Below are positions 11,431-24,100 of a stretch of 64,000 nucleotides of DNA, in pieces. The DNA is from Malania oleifera (taxonomy: Eukaryota; Streptophyta; Magnoliopsida; Santalales; Ximeniaceae). The stretch is from positions 8,814,562-8,878,561 of the forward strand of contig NC_080418.1 in NCBI RefSeq assembly GCF_029873635.1, in the 5' to 3' direction. A model generated the notes under the pieces. The model saw only the letters and a program-made list of their open reading frames with translations. It made no database searches and was not told the DNA's origin. The position numbers and the translations under genes were made by a program. Positions within the stretch are counted from its first letter, which is position 1; each line of letters opens with the position of its first letter.

Positions 11431-14400
11431 AGCAGTTGTTAATCTATTGAGATTTTGTGGTCTTGCATGCTACTGTTCATCAACTTAAGAATGCGCAAGA
11501 GCCTCTAATGCGTTAGATTGTTTTATGCTTGGATTGTTGAAGTTTTGAGATAGATTATGAGTTGAGCCAAAAGATTTTAGGTTAATGTGATATTTTTAGT
11601 TATCCTGTTCTGATATTAGAGTCTTGTAATTTTTTGCCCCTTTTCTTGGTGGCAAATGTATCACTGTGTCTTATTATTATTACAAACTAAGTTTCTAATT
11701 TTTCTGGTGGATGTTCAATCTTAATAGATGCTGCGGGAAAATTTTTTATATGAGATTAATTTTTGGAATTAAACACAAATCATGAACTACGAATTTGTTC
11801 CATTTTTGCCACCAGTCAATGATATCAAACGTTGGGAATGAGTACTGCAATTTCTATGTGAGTATCCAAATGCAATCTCTTTTTGAAGCTGATTCTATCC
11901 TTGCCTTAGATCCCATTGGTTTGTCCGATTTACAAATTTATTTTATTGGTGTAAAAACTCTGGTTGTTTTTGTGGGTTGCGGACTTCTATATATTAATTG
12001 GGAAACTAATGTTTCTTTCAAATGTTAATGTAGACTGTAGAGGGAATTTTCAATGTGATACATTTTTCTGTTAGCTTTTTGTCTCCTGTTTCCTTCGGTA
12101 ATTGTTCAAACAATATTTTTAGTTTAAATATATTAACATGAAGTATGATTTGTGGATTGGAGGTGGTTAGAAAACAGCCTTTCCTATTATTTTATTTTTT
12201 AAAAATGAATTTAGCTGAAAATAGTGTATTCTAGTGTGTTGTCTCGAACCAGCACTAGGCTCCATTTTCAAGAAAACTTTGTGCATATGTTTAATGTAGG
12301 AAATGATTTCAAATAAAATTTGGTGAGAATGCCTGTTTGTTGGTTTATGAAACCAAGTGATCCTTGATTTGGAGAAATTACAAATGATAATCCTATTGAA
12401 TGCAATCTAAACAAACTCCTTGCTCTTTAAAACGTATGATTGGTTTGGGACACTGGCCTAGGCTTATTTTATTTGTAGTTCCGTGATCAACATGGTTTAG
12501 CTTGTGCGCATTGTCAAATTGGTAGGTTCAGTGGGTTGAATTTGATGTGGGAGTATTTGGCATTAACAAGTTTGTGATAGACGTCTGTTCCTAAATAAAT
12601 TAATAAACTTTTGTAGCATTTATTAAGATTTGAAATGTTACGTACATTTAGAAACGCTGATTATGGTAAGTGATGGTAGCCAGCTGCCTTGCCATGTTTG
12701 GAGGTGTTGGTAGCTGTTTTAAAGACAAATAGCTTTGTTACGTTTAACCTTGAACCTTTGTATTTTATACAGTTGTAGGACTTGAAAATTGATGCAATTG
12801 TTTTTTATTCTTCTGTGAAAAATTAAAAAAATAATGAGTGAAAGTTATTTTCTGCAACTAAATAGGTGTGAATGTCTTGAACTAAGCAGTGATAAATTTA
12901 GTGTGCTTTGCATATATTGTTAGTTCATTTTTCTTATATATTGGTGAATAAAAACCATAGAATATATATTATCTATTCACAAATTTTTTTAATAATTGAT
13001 GTACCAGCCGAGTTCTTGTTTTGGCAACTTGGATTGGTTCATAAAATTTGTTCAACAACAGTTTAAATAATGTTTTCTAAATGATTCCAAATTGTCTCTT
13101 AAAGAAAAAATCTAAACTGTTTAATTGGTTTGGTCCACACCATTGTGCAACCAACTTTTCTGAACTCTATGCTGTGCCCTTTGTATTAAAAAAGACTCTT
13201 TGTGCAATTCATAATTGTATCAATTGAAAAGCTTTCTTTTGTAAATTGAAAGGCTGCCTTTTTTTTTTTTTAATATTTTTTTAAAAAAGATGAATTAGTA
13301 AATAAACGAGCTAGATTTAAGCTTATGGGATACCTAGTTTCGAAAGTTTTTATTCTAAGAAATTTTCTTGATCACATGTCGAGGTTGTATTTTTTTTATT
13401 TTTATTATTTTAAATGAATGCTATGTTGTTACTTTATTTTTAAAATTTTCAGCATGTGTATACAGAAGCTAGTTAGAAGGTTTTACAATTTTTATGTAAA
13501 AATGTTAAAAAGTTTCAAAATGAGGTTGTAATCTAGTAAATACCTTAAAAACAAAATTTGAAAAATTGTAAATTGGCACTTCCTCTGTCTGGCACATTGT
13601 TTGCGCAAGGTTTTAATTTATGTAGTTGATTATTGGTTTGTTGGTATCCCGCTAATGCTTTCTGTTTCCAAGTGCGTGTGTTGTGTTTTGCAAGGTGTAG
13701 GCTGCGAGGATATAGTTTATGATATTTGTATTTGGTAAATTTGGCCACTTGTCTTTAGCTTATTTGCAGTGGCTTTCCTCTGCTCCAAGATATCCAAGGA
13801 ATCTCCGTTCTTGCCGCCCTGCCCGCGCATTGGCGGATATCTATGACTATTGATTGAGATGCCTCTTTTGAAGTTACTTGCATATTTGTGATGTTCAGCT
13901 ATGGATGTGGTTGGCAGACTTGGTTTGAAACAATAAATGTCACTATTGTTCTTACCTAGTTGTATTGTTAATTTTACATTTGACTGTATAATCAATTAAG
14001 AATAATTTTTTTTTGGAATATTGGTTTTGCTGCTGTTCCCCATTTTATCTTCTCTTTTTCTTATGGTTTGGTGTTATGGCTTTTTTAAAGAGTATTTACG
14101 TGTAATTGTCCTAACCTTCATGGATGAAAAATCAAACACGAGACATGAAAAATTAAAAATAAAATATTTTCATTACTAAATAGTGTCAACTTTATTTATC
14201 ATTAGTCATTTATTAAATATAAATTTTGTGAAAATAAAAAATTAACATACTTTTTTCTAATTTTTTTTAAAATTAAAATTTTTAAAAATAGCTTACTTTT
14301 AACAACTAAACAGGTTTGAAATATAGAAATTTTATAAATTATTGATATTTGATCTACTTAAAACGCTTCATAAATTTGATTCTTTTACAATTATCAATAC

Positions 14401-14640
14401 AATTTTCATTTTTTTATCCAAAATTTAGATACCATTTGTTGGATTTTTAGAATCTCTAATTACCCATGCATCTTTTTATTTTTATGTTTTCCTGTTGACA
14501 TTGCTATAATATGTTTGTTTTTACATAATATGTTTAATTTGTATTATTTTTTTTACTATTTTAATTATATTTTTGACGAACCCTTTAGATGAAAATGTCA
14601 AGTAAAGTCTTCATAAATTTTTTGAAAAAATAAAAAAATA
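11431..14640. other. AT-rich intergenic DNA upstream of beta-tubulin
   Basis: No gene or recognisable mobile-element domain was seen. Open frames are short and lack family features. 14100-14640 is strongly AT-rich. Confidence 0.55.
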
Positions 14641-14665
14641 AAAACCCTATTTGTCAGCAAGATAG

Positions 14666-14680
14666 AACGACGCCGTCGTT
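14666..14680. promoter_or_regulatory. Near-perfect palindrome in the tubulin promoter
   Basis: AACGACG-C-CGTCGTT: 7 bp arms around one central base, GC-rich within AT-rich DNA, about 280 bp before the start codon. No known factor is assigned. Confidence 0.45.
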
Positions 14681-14860
14681 GAATGTTGATAGATAAAGAT
14701 ACGCGGTCTGGGTTGAATCCAGCTGTACCCACAGTTTTGAATTCAAAAATGGATTCCCTCCAACTAATCCTTTATTTTTTTAAAACCCTGAATTCCGATG
14801 AGCCACCCATCCGATCGTTGATCCCTTAGGAGCCATTCCAAGTTTCAAACGCAAATACAG

Positions 14861-14865
14861 CCGTT
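14861..14865 (-). promoter_or_regulatory. AACGG core (possible M-phase element)
   Basis: CCGTT on + is AACGG on the minus strand, the core of plant mitosis-specific activator sites. A five-base match occurs easily by chance; the tubulin context makes it worth noting. Confidence 0.3.
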
Positions 14866-14872
14866 AAAACTT

Positions 14873-14884
14873 AAACCCTAACCC
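14873..14884 (+). promoter_or_regulatory. Telo-box
   Basis: AAACCCTAACCC, a telomere-like box common just upstream of transcription starts in plant housekeeping and growth-related genes. Confidence 0.55.
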
Positions 14885-14887
14885 TTC

Positions 14888-14896
14888 TATTTATAT
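14888..14896 (+). promoter_or_regulatory. TATA box of beta-tubulin
   Basis: TATTTATAT followed by CCTCCCACCCCC, 54-62 bp before the ATG. This spacing implies a short 5' leader of about 25-30 bases. Confidence 0.6.
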
Positions 14897-14949
14897 CCTC
14901 CCACCCCCATTCCGACTCATAACTTTTGATCTTCTTTCATCGATTCACA

Positions 14950-16927
14950 ATGCGTGAAATTCTTCACATCCAAGGAGGCCAATGCGGCAACCAGATAGGG
15001 GCCAAGTTCTGGGAGGTGATCTGCGCCGAGCACGGCATTGACCCCATCGGGCAGTACCATGGCGACTACGATCTCCAACTTGAAAGGCTCAATGTCTACT
15101 ACAACGAGGCCAGTTGCGGCAGGTTCGTTCCCCGTGCCATTCTCATGGATCTTGAACCCGGAACCATGGACAGCCTCAGATCGGGCCCCTACGGCCAGAT
15201 TTTCCGGCCAGACAACTTTGTCTTCGGCCAGTCCGGGGCCGGAAACAACTGGGCTAAAGGGCATTACACCGAAGGCGCAGAGTTGATCGACTCCGTTCTC
15301 GATGTTGTGCGAAAGGAGGCAGAGAACTGTGACTGCTTGCAGGGTAATATACGATGCACACCCTCCTCAAACCCTTTATTCTCTTATTACTAGTTATGAG
15401 CGCATCTGTCTTTTTGTGTTTTTGTAAAATTTTTCACTCTGATATTGTAATTTGTTAACCAAATATGATCAGATAATGCTAAATTTTTTAATTGAAATTA
15501 AAAAAATTTATAGAAATGTTTTATGTTTTTTTTTTTTTTTTTCTAAAATGGGAATCCCCTTCTTGTATTATTTATAGGAGTCGTTTGATTTGAATTTGCA
15601 GGGTTTCAGGTGTGCCATTCTCTAGGCGGTGGAACAGGTTCTGGGATGGGGACGCTATTGATATCAAAGATCAGAGAAGAGTATCCAGACAGGATGATGC
15701 TGACTTTCTCGGTTTTTCCCTCTCCCAAAGTCTCTGATACGGTTGTTGAACCTTACAATGCGACTTTGTCTGTTCATCAGCTCGTTGAAAATGCTGATGA
15801 GTGCATGGTTCTCGACAACGAAGCTTTATATGACATTTGCTTTCGAACCCTCAAACTCTCTACTCCTAGTTGTAAGTTTTATTTTGTCTCCTACTTCTCA
15901 GTCCCATTCAGCACTATGATTTTAGCATATCGTTCTTTCTATCTCAGCCGCGCAATATCAAATTTCTAGTATTCTTACTCACAAAATCACTGAATTTTTG
16001 CAATGCTGGAAAATTTAAAGTTATTATTAGCAAATGGGTAGAAAAATTTGTACACTAATGCATACTTCTTCTGAATGGGTTCAGCAATTCTGGTTGATTC
16101 AGTATAAAATGCAAGCATTTGCTTCCCCACTCTTGCAAAATGTTATTCTTTGGGTTTCATTTTTCATTCTATACATAGGTTAGCCTTTCTCTGAAAATAT
16201 TCATCCAAACTGACTAATTTTTTTCTTCGTTGTCTTTCAACAATTAATAACAGTTGGTGATCTCAACCATTTAATATCTGCTACTATGTCTGGGGTGACG
16301 TGTTGCCTAAGGTTCCCAGGCCAGCTTAACTCTGATCTCCGGAAGCTGGCTGTTAACCTCATTCCGTTCCCTCGCCTTCACTTCTTCATGGTTGGTTTTG
16401 CCCCCCTCACCTCACGCGGGTCTCAGCAGTATCGAGCCCTCACAGTTCCTGAACTCTCTCAGCAGATGTGGGATGCAAAGAACATGATGTGTGCAGCTGA
16501 CCCTCGACACGGCCGATATCTCACAGCTTCAGCTATGTTCCGAGGAAAAATGAGCACCAAGGAGGTGGATGAGCAGATGCTTAATGTGCAGAACAAGAAC
16601 TCTTCCTATTTTGTAGAGTGGATTCCCAACAATGTGAAGTCCACTGTTTGCGATATTCCACCCACTGGTCTGAAGATGGCATCGACCTTCATTGGCAACT
16701 CAACTTCGATACAAGAGATGTTTCGGAGAGTGAGTGAGCAATTCACAGCCATGTTTAAGAGGAAGGCTTTCTTGCATTGGTACACGGGGGAAGGAATGGA
16801 TGAGATGGAGTTCACGGAAGCTGAGAGTAATATGAATGATCTCGTCTCGGAATACCAGCAGTATCAAGATGCAACGGCGGATGAGGAGCTAGATTACGAG
16901 GAGGATGAAGAGGAGTATCAGGAATGA
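14950..16927 (+). CDS. Beta-tubulin (three exons, complete)
   Basis: Beta subunit of the microtubule heterodimer, a GTPase of the cytoskeleton and mitotic spindle. Exons are 14950-15343, 15602-15871 and 16254-16927 (394, 270 and 674 bp); GT-AG introns of 258 and 382 bp, both phase 1, match the conserved plant beta-tubulin structure. Product 445 aa, the family's normal length. It starts [20 protein letters not shown]; an upstream in-frame ATG at 14926 is rejected because MREI is the universal start and tubulin autoregulation signal. The GTP signature GGGTGSG is at residues 140-146. The C-terminus is an acidic tail ending EDEEEYQE. I see no disrupted residue, so it should be functional. The GC-rich first exon contrasts with the AT-rich surroundings. 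The isotype cannot be fixed by eye. Confidence 0.97.
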
Positions 16928-19859
16928 TTGTGGTATGCTTGGAAATTGGGAAGTTGCCAATGGCAATTCTTGATTTACCATGTTGTAAGCTGGCTGAATA
17001 ACCTCAACTTCCGGTTGCTGGTTCTGTAGTATGAAAAAAAAAAGAGAGTTAGAAGTAGAAGAATTTCTCTGCATTGCTTGTAGTTGTTCCTTGCTATTTA
17101 AACATTTTGGGTTGTAAAAATATGCTCTCTTGTTTTCAAATTTGATCTCTGTTAGGCTTGAATTTCATTTACAGCTCCCCACAAAGTTGGCAGATTCTTG
17201 TTTCTGGTTCAGAATGAGTTTATGCTGTGAGAACTAGCAGCATACTTCCACATTTCTAGAAAATGCCTTGCTTTGGCGCAACAGGCTGCATATTAAAATT
17301 ATTGAACTGTCTTGATTTGTTTCATTGATAGCTGTTTTCATAATTAAACAGTCTAGGTTCAGTGCAAAATACAGTGTTTTAAAAGGAAACCTCTAACATT
17401 TACTTGTCACTCTTTTTTTTGCCAAATATAACGTTAATGAGGGTATATAATTTCCATCCCATAAATAGAATTGAAGGAAATGGAATCAAATTTATTACTG
17501 GAGTTTATCATGCTTTCCATTTGAATTTTCATTCCATTTCTTTTCTACTCCCAAACCAAACACGATTTACATAAGTAACTAGCAATCAACAACGCAAATT
17601 ATCCATGCAATCAGGAAGTGAACATCAAGAAAACTTTTTGATAAGAAGAGAAAAGTCATAAGACCGAAGTCTACTTTTAATCTTCCTTTATATCAAAAGA
17701 GTAAGTTATTAGTTCTCTATTTTTTAAAGCTATAAGCGTACATCAATTGCAATCATCAAGAACGTCAAGATTTACATGGAAAAACCCTTCGACGCGTGAA
17801 GGGAAAAACTGTGTGACCAAAGTATGCTTTTAAACTTTTACTATATATATAGTAGATTACAATATGTTTTCTCTAATTAAAACTAGAGACATGCATCAAC
17901 TACAATCATTAATAATAACAAATTTTTGGAATACAAGCAAAATAAGGTCATCACCAACAAGGTGGAATTAATCTAAAATAAGAGATGCAAAAATCTCACC
18001 TAAAGAATAGAGGTTGCAGTCATAACTATGAAACCATGTCTATATAACTCCAAATGACAAACAAACCATTCAGAATGAAGACCAATGTGTTACTAATAAG
18101 TTGTCAAATTTTAGGTTAATTCGACCAAAAATTACCATTTGGTTGTCAAGATCAAATTGATTGTGCAAACACCTTCAACCTTAAATTTTCATCAAGTTTT
18201 CTTCTCCCCCTCACTCTCTTCTTGGCTGCCCCCAAGGATGCACGAAACTCCCTAACTTCTAGCAATAACTTCCCAAATTATTGTCTTTAACTTCCAAAGA
18301 TGACCATTTATCTTCCAAACAGGTCACAACTAATCAATTAAAGAACCACACCATGCATGACAACTAAGTTTCACTTAGGCAATGAATTTTACTTGGCCAT
18401 TAAGGAAGACATTCAAGCAGATCACTTTATAAAATGTAGGGGCACAAAGGACGATAATCTAACACTATATTACTTTTGAAATCCTTTTGAAAATTGAACT
18501 TAAAGCATATGTGAAAGCCTAAAAAATCAACTACTTTTTAAAATTGAAAACTAGAAAAAAAAAGTTAATGCTAATGATTTGTCTTTAATAAAAGTCTATG
18601 TTTCGAGGTTGGAACTAAATAATCAAAAGCTAAATTGCATAATTTCCTTGCTTCTTTATGCACCTTCTTGCTAGTCACCACTCAAAAGATATCAAAGGTT
18701 ATGATTATAAAAATATAACAAAATAAATATAAAAAAAATCATAGATAATGCATCGTTGGCAAAAGGATTGCATTAGTAGGGTGTACAAACTGCAGTATGA
18801 AGTGTCTGTGGTAGTGAGGAAAAGGCATTGTGCTACTCTTGTTGTGGTTACATGTGTGCATTGATATTTGAACTTTAGGATATTTAATATTGAATTTTAA
18901 TTTTATTTTGGTGGTCATAAATTCAAATTTCATTTGGACCTAGAGAGTATTTTTTATGAGTTATATTATAAAGAAAAAATTTGACATAAATAAATTTTTT
19001 TTTGAGTTATTGGTGTTAATTTTTCAAGTTTCATGTGATTTATGACTTGGTGTTGGAAGAACATACGAACTCATAAAAATCACATTTGTATGGAAAAAGA
19101 TGGAGGACACGGGCCCGTGATGAGATGAGCCCTTGTGACAAGTATTGAGTGGGAACAGCAGTGTGGGCCCATACTATTGCTCCCCTCAACAGTTGCTACA
19201 TGGGGTCATCTCGGCTTGTGTTGCACTGCACTACTCCCTTTGTATTGGTCTAAAAAAAATATTCATGGAGGCATGCATGTGCATAAACATGAAAGTAATG
19301 TTATATGTCATGAACTTGTGTCATCACAGCCCGTGTGATAGGGCTATTTGAACAAAATGGCATGGGGCATGCACTATTCTATTCCCTTAGGGTCTACCAC
19401 ATGGTCATGCGATGACACATACTCATCTCATCAAGCATTTTCCTAAACATGACAACACCATTTTTGTTCAAGTCTATATTTTTTTAGTGGCTAAGAATTG
19501 TTGCCATGACAGCTCTTGTTCCATCAGGATGATTGTTGAGGAGTCATGCCTTCAATGGTAAAGGTGTTGTGCTCACTCACATTTCACAAGTACCAAAAGT
19601 TCACTTTTGTCTCCACAATATAATTCTTGTGTAAGAATATGTGTCATAACATCCTACACTACAGATAAGCAAACAAATTTTAAGTGTTCCTTTATATCCT
19701 AATTAGTACAACACTTATTTAGTAATGAATTTAGGGAACGTATGCAACAAATGCATATCTCAACATCTCCGTCAAGAGCAACACAACATAATACTCCATA
19801 ATGTCCATTCACGGGACTTCCAATCGTCTTATAAAATTCCTAGCCACCTCTTTATGAAT
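16928..19859. other. Intergenic DNA downstream of beta-tubulin
   Basis: No gene seen. 16928 to about 17150 is the probable 3' UTR region; no canonical AATAAA was evident. 17655-17915 holds two diverged copies of a unit of about 150 bp (around 'catcaa-tgcaatcat'), possibly a degenerate LTR. Open frames near 19135-19350 lack any family feature. Confidence 0.5.
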
Positions 19860-19867
19860 GTAAAAAG

Positions 19868-20393
19868 TAGGGCTGCAAATGAGTCAAGTCACTCATGAGC
19901 GGCTTAGGAGTTTGGCTCAGTAAGGGCTTGTTTGGACTTGTTTATTATCTAAGTGAGTGAATCTCAAATTCAATTTTTAGGCTCACTTTGTAAATGAGTC
20001 GAGTGTAGGCATAGCTGAGTTTGACTTGTTTCAACTTGTGAGTGACTTGATAACTAACTTGAATGGGCTTGTTTACTAGGCTTGTTAAGTTGGCCCAATC
20101 CCAATAGTCTAGTATTGGCCCAATTGCCCAAGGAGAAAGGCAATAATCTTGATCCAAACAAAATATGTGGAAGAAATTTTTATTATTAGGTTGTTTATAA
20201 AATTTCAACCTAAGCTTGAGCTAGAGTCAATATTTTTAATATTGAGTTGAGCTTGACCTAACTTCCTAAATTTGAATAAAGTCGAGTCCGAACTTGTGCC
20301 TAGTCCAACCTCAAGCCGAGCTCCCACTCTGTTGAGCTAAGCCTAAGCATGCTAAAGCTTGGCTTGGCTCGACTCAACTTGTTTGCAACCTTA
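19868..20393. mobile_element. Small hAT-like non-autonomous DNA element
   Basis: Imperfect terminal inverted repeats: TAGGGCTGCAAATGAGTCAA at the left, and on the reverse strand TAAGGTTGCAAACAAGTTGA at the right. Flanks GTAAAAAG (19860-19867) and GTCAAGAG (20394-20401) agree at six of eight positions, fitting an 8 bp hAT duplication. The inside is made of degenerate 'gagcttg/gctcgag' text typical of such plant elements. There is no transposase. Confidence 0.65.
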
Positions 20394-20401
20394 GTCAAGA
20401 G

Positions 20402-21794
20402 CCCCTTCCCAAGCCCCTCTTAGGTGCTTAACTACTATTGGGCGAGACATAAGGTGTTTCTCTTATAAAAAGCTTTCTATGTTGCTCCAACTCTAGCATG
20501 AAAATAAATAAAAAATTTATTGTGTCTAAATAATTTCACCCCTCTTATTTTCTAGAAGTGATATATGTTAAAATATTCTCTCACTAACACATAGATATAT
20601 ATAACATCTCAATAGTTGAACCTATACTTTATTAATAACATGCTCGCACGCACATGGATGCCCCTTTTGAAGCTACATCAATGACCTTCGTATATATGTT
20701 ATGAAAGTAAGAACATGAGACCGTAACACCTAACATTGACGAGGTATAATTCATACTGTTGTCACTTATATGTCACATGGGCCATCTTAAACACCTCTTA
20801 AGTTGATGAGGGGTTGATATGTACTATATATTTCTATGACCCAAACTCTAAAATGGAAGCCCCTAATGACTTAAAGAAAGAAGTAAAAATATTGCGCATG
20901 GAGCTAACATAGATTATGGTAATGGTTGAGATTATGATTGAAGTTTTATACATGATTGCATTTAAAATAGCATCTGAAAATGCAAAACTAAAGTTGAAAA
21001 GTTAAAATTTACTTAAAATTGAACAAAATCTATATAATTTTATATAGAAATTTGTCTAAATTTACCTGATATTAAAATTCCCAACTCCCAAAACTATAAA
21101 TGCTTTAATATTCAGTTAAGTAATTATTAATAAAGATTATGTAGAGTTGGGCCATGGATGGTGTCCGGTGGTGCCCACTAGGGGTGTATAAAAATTATCA
21201 AAAAATTGAAAACCGTATCAAAATTATAAGCAGTTCGGTTTTTTGGAATTCAGTTTTGGTTTCAGTCTTATAAAGTACAAATTTTTGGTTTCGATTTTGA
21301 TTTCGGTTTCCAAAGTATAACCAAACTGAAAAACCGATTTTAATTTAAATTATATATATAAATTAATATGGTTACTTAATTATGATTGGTCCATACAATG
21401 AGTTAGTCCAGGATATGGTCCCTCAATATATATGAATCTGGGACTAGGGTTTCTTTTGAAGTTCTTGACACTTGAAAAATCCTACACGACTTCTTCAGTG
21501 AAGCCAACTCTAAGTCTTGACTCCCGACTCCCCTCATTGTCTCATTCTCTCTCTCAGTCCTAACTCCCAACTTGGCAACTGCCCTCTACCTCTGCCTCTG
21601 CCCTCTGTGTAGCTGTGCTGCGCTAAGTCGCTGTCGTCGACGCGTCGTTGTGGCTGGCGGCCCTACCTTTGGCTCCCTCCCCTGTCCTCTCAAGCACTGG
21701 CAGGAAGCAGCTGAGAACCTGAAGACTGAAGTATAGTTTACCTCACTGTCGTCGCCGACCTCCTCGCCGATTTTATCAGTAATTTATCTTTTAT
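20402..21794. other. Intergenic DNA left of Copia-2
   Basis: No gene recognised. 21179-21345 starts TAGGGGTGTATAAAAATT and continues with repeated 'ggtttcggttt'-like text, resembling one end of another hAT-like element; no matching right end was found. 21480-21780 is a C- and CpG-rich patch (see findings). Confidence 0.45.
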
Positions 21795-22030
21795 TGTTGA
21801 GGAAGACCACAAATCAGGAGCAAAGGCCCCAATTATTTGAGAAAAGTCATCAAATCTCCTTATTATAGAAATGAAGGTAGAAATTAATTTAGGATTAATT
21901 TTGTATTTATTCCATTGTTCCCCAATTACAAGTATAAGTAGGGGTTGTAAATTGTCGTAAGATATACAATTATGAACAGAGTATCTTTTTATTTATTTAT
22001 TATATATTCTTCTTCCTTTAATTTTTCACA
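21795..22030 (+). repeat. Copia-2 5' LTR
   Basis: 236 bp, TG...CA. Shares 'attaatttaggatta' and 'ccattgttccccaattacaa' with 29141-29394. Confidence 0.9.
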
Positions 22031-22684
22031 TGTTATCGGAACTAGTTCGTCGAATCTTTGCTCCGATTGTCCGGTGAGCTCACCACTAGCTCCGCCATCG
22101 ACGACAATGAAGGAACTGTCACTCCTTCGTTGCCTATCTGATCTTCGTCTCTGCTATCAATGACCTCCGATGTTGTTGTCTCTATTGTTGTTCTTCACTG
22201 AAGTCTTCGACATTGTCATCGGACGTTGTCTTCCTCAATTAGCTTGTTACTCTTTCTGATCTGCGCCTTTGCAGATCTGCCGTAAGATTTGACGTCATCT
22301 CCTGATCGTCTATGTCATCGTCTTCAACAAAGCAGAAAACACGCTGGTTTTTTTGAATCAGAGGTTGAAGACGACCTTCTACAGATCTACGCCCAACCAA
22401 CCCACACCAAAAGTGGGCTATGAATCCCACCATTACTTCCATTTAACTTTGAAAAGCAATTCCAAAGTGACCCACTGACAGCTTTATGGATCAAGGCAAA
22501 TCAATACTTTAAATAGTTAAAATATTCAACTGAGTGGAGAATCAATTCTTCCAAAGGATCAAGGCAAATCAATATTTTAAATATTCAACCAAGTGGAGAA
22601 TCAATTCTTCCAAAAAAATAAAAATAAATAAAAATAAATAAATAGAAAAAGAAGTGTTTCATTTGAGAGGTTTCATTTTTCCTC

Positions 22685-23640
22685 GTGGCTGAAAAGGAAG
22701 AGAAATTTGATAACCCTACCCATCACTTGTACCTTCACCCTTCGGATCACCCCAACATGGTCTTGGTTACCACTCCACTTACTAAAGACAACTATGCCTC
22801 ATGGAGTCTAGCAATGCTTCTCGCTTTTGAGGCCAAAAACAATCTTAGCTTCATTGATGGCACGATTTCTCCACCAACTTCTAGTTCCTCACCTGAGGCA
22901 CGACAATGGAAATGATGCAACATCATGGTAATATACTGGCTTCTCAATTCCACTTCTAAATATATTTCCTCCAGCGTAATCTATTGCAAATCTGCTTATT
23001 TCATTTGGACCAATTTAAAGGAACGGTATTCTCAAGTCAATGGGCCAATATCAGTAATCTTGTTTAAGGTTCTCTTTCAGTTACAACATATTTTGCAAGT
23101 TGAAGGACTTATAGGATGAGTTGGTTGAAATTCAATCCCCGATGTGGTACCTGCACTTGTGGTGCCCGTAAGAACAATCTGGCCCAACGAGAATCTGACA
23201 ATGTGTTGACCTTTCTTATGGGCCTCAATGAATCCTACGCTGCAACTCGTGGATAGATACTATTGATGGATCCGCTTCCAACTGTAAAATCGTACCTATG
23301 CCCTAGTCATGCAAGAAGAACGCCACCGCAATGTTTCGACTCCACCATCCATTGAAGGCATTGCTTTGGCCACCTCCAACTATCTACCACGGAAATGCAG
23401 CCGACTAGGTCCACTTAAAAGGTCCCTTAAATGCAGTCATTGTGGGAAAGATGGGCACACTATTGATAGCTATTATCGCATCCATGGCTTCCCTCCGGGA
23501 CCTCGTAACTCTAAGCCTAGCATAGGTTTCAAGCATAGCGCCAATCAAGTTTCCTCTACTACCAGCGGTTTTCCTTTTACCCCTGAGCAATGCCAGCAGC
23601 TCTTGGCTATTCTAAAAAATTTCACCCCTCCACAATCCAT
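22685..23640 (+). pseudogene. Copia-2 gag remnant
   Basis: Copia gag of the Retrotran_gag_3 type: YLHPSDHPNMVLVTTPLTKD, NYASWSLAMLLAFEAKNNLS, then FIDGTISPP. The natural start is a GTG at 22685, presumably a mutated ATG. A TGA at 22913 interrupts the frame, which resumes with VIYWLLNSTSKYISSSVIYC. After a frameshift near 23120, the C-terminal part (from 23309) carries a zinc knuckle CSHCGKDGHTIDSYYRIHGF in which the last Cys is Tyr. Confidence 0.88.
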
Positions 23641-23689
23641 GGCACACAAAGTAGGTAGTGTTGACTTTTTATTGGCAAGTACGCCCAAT

Positions 23690-24100
23690 GTGATCATATG
23701 TGGATTCTTGACAGTGTTGCAATTGACCATATGGTTTACACACCCACTATTTTGGCCCACTCTTTCTAGTCCATGGTTGGAAAATTCAATTACCAGATGG
23801 CTCCCATGCCACCGTTACTCATATTGGATCAGTTCGATTCTCTCCTACTCTCACTTTAAATAATGTTCTTTGTGTCCTAACCTTTCATTTCAACCTAATT
23901 TTCATTCGTAAGTTATGTAAAATATACCATTGTCTCATTATCTTTTCTTTTGATTTCTATTTTATTCAGGACCCGCGCTCGATGAAGATGATTGGGATGA
24001 GAACTGAGCGGCACGGCCTCAACCACTTTGCAAACACCTAAAAAGCTTGTTGTCAGGCGGCCACCTCCACTTCGACTTCTCATATTTGGCATCAATGTTT
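23690..24100 (+). pseudogene. Copia-2 protease remnant
   Basis: WILDSVAIDHMV at about 23702 is the copia protease active-site block with DSG changed to DSV. The following LPDGSHATVTHIGSVRFSPT and LNNVLCVLTFHFNLI are the expected downstream blocks. It is out of frame with the gag end, so at least one indel intervenes. Confidence 0.75.

Noticed and set aside
14926..14949. Upstream in-frame ATG extending beta-tubulin by eight residues
   Set aside because: All beta-tubulins start MREI, and the MREI ATG at 14950 gives exactly the conserved 394 bp first exon.
19135..19351. Two overlapping open frames of about 67 codons
   Set aside because: No domain, no supporting start context, two frames equally open; probably chance.
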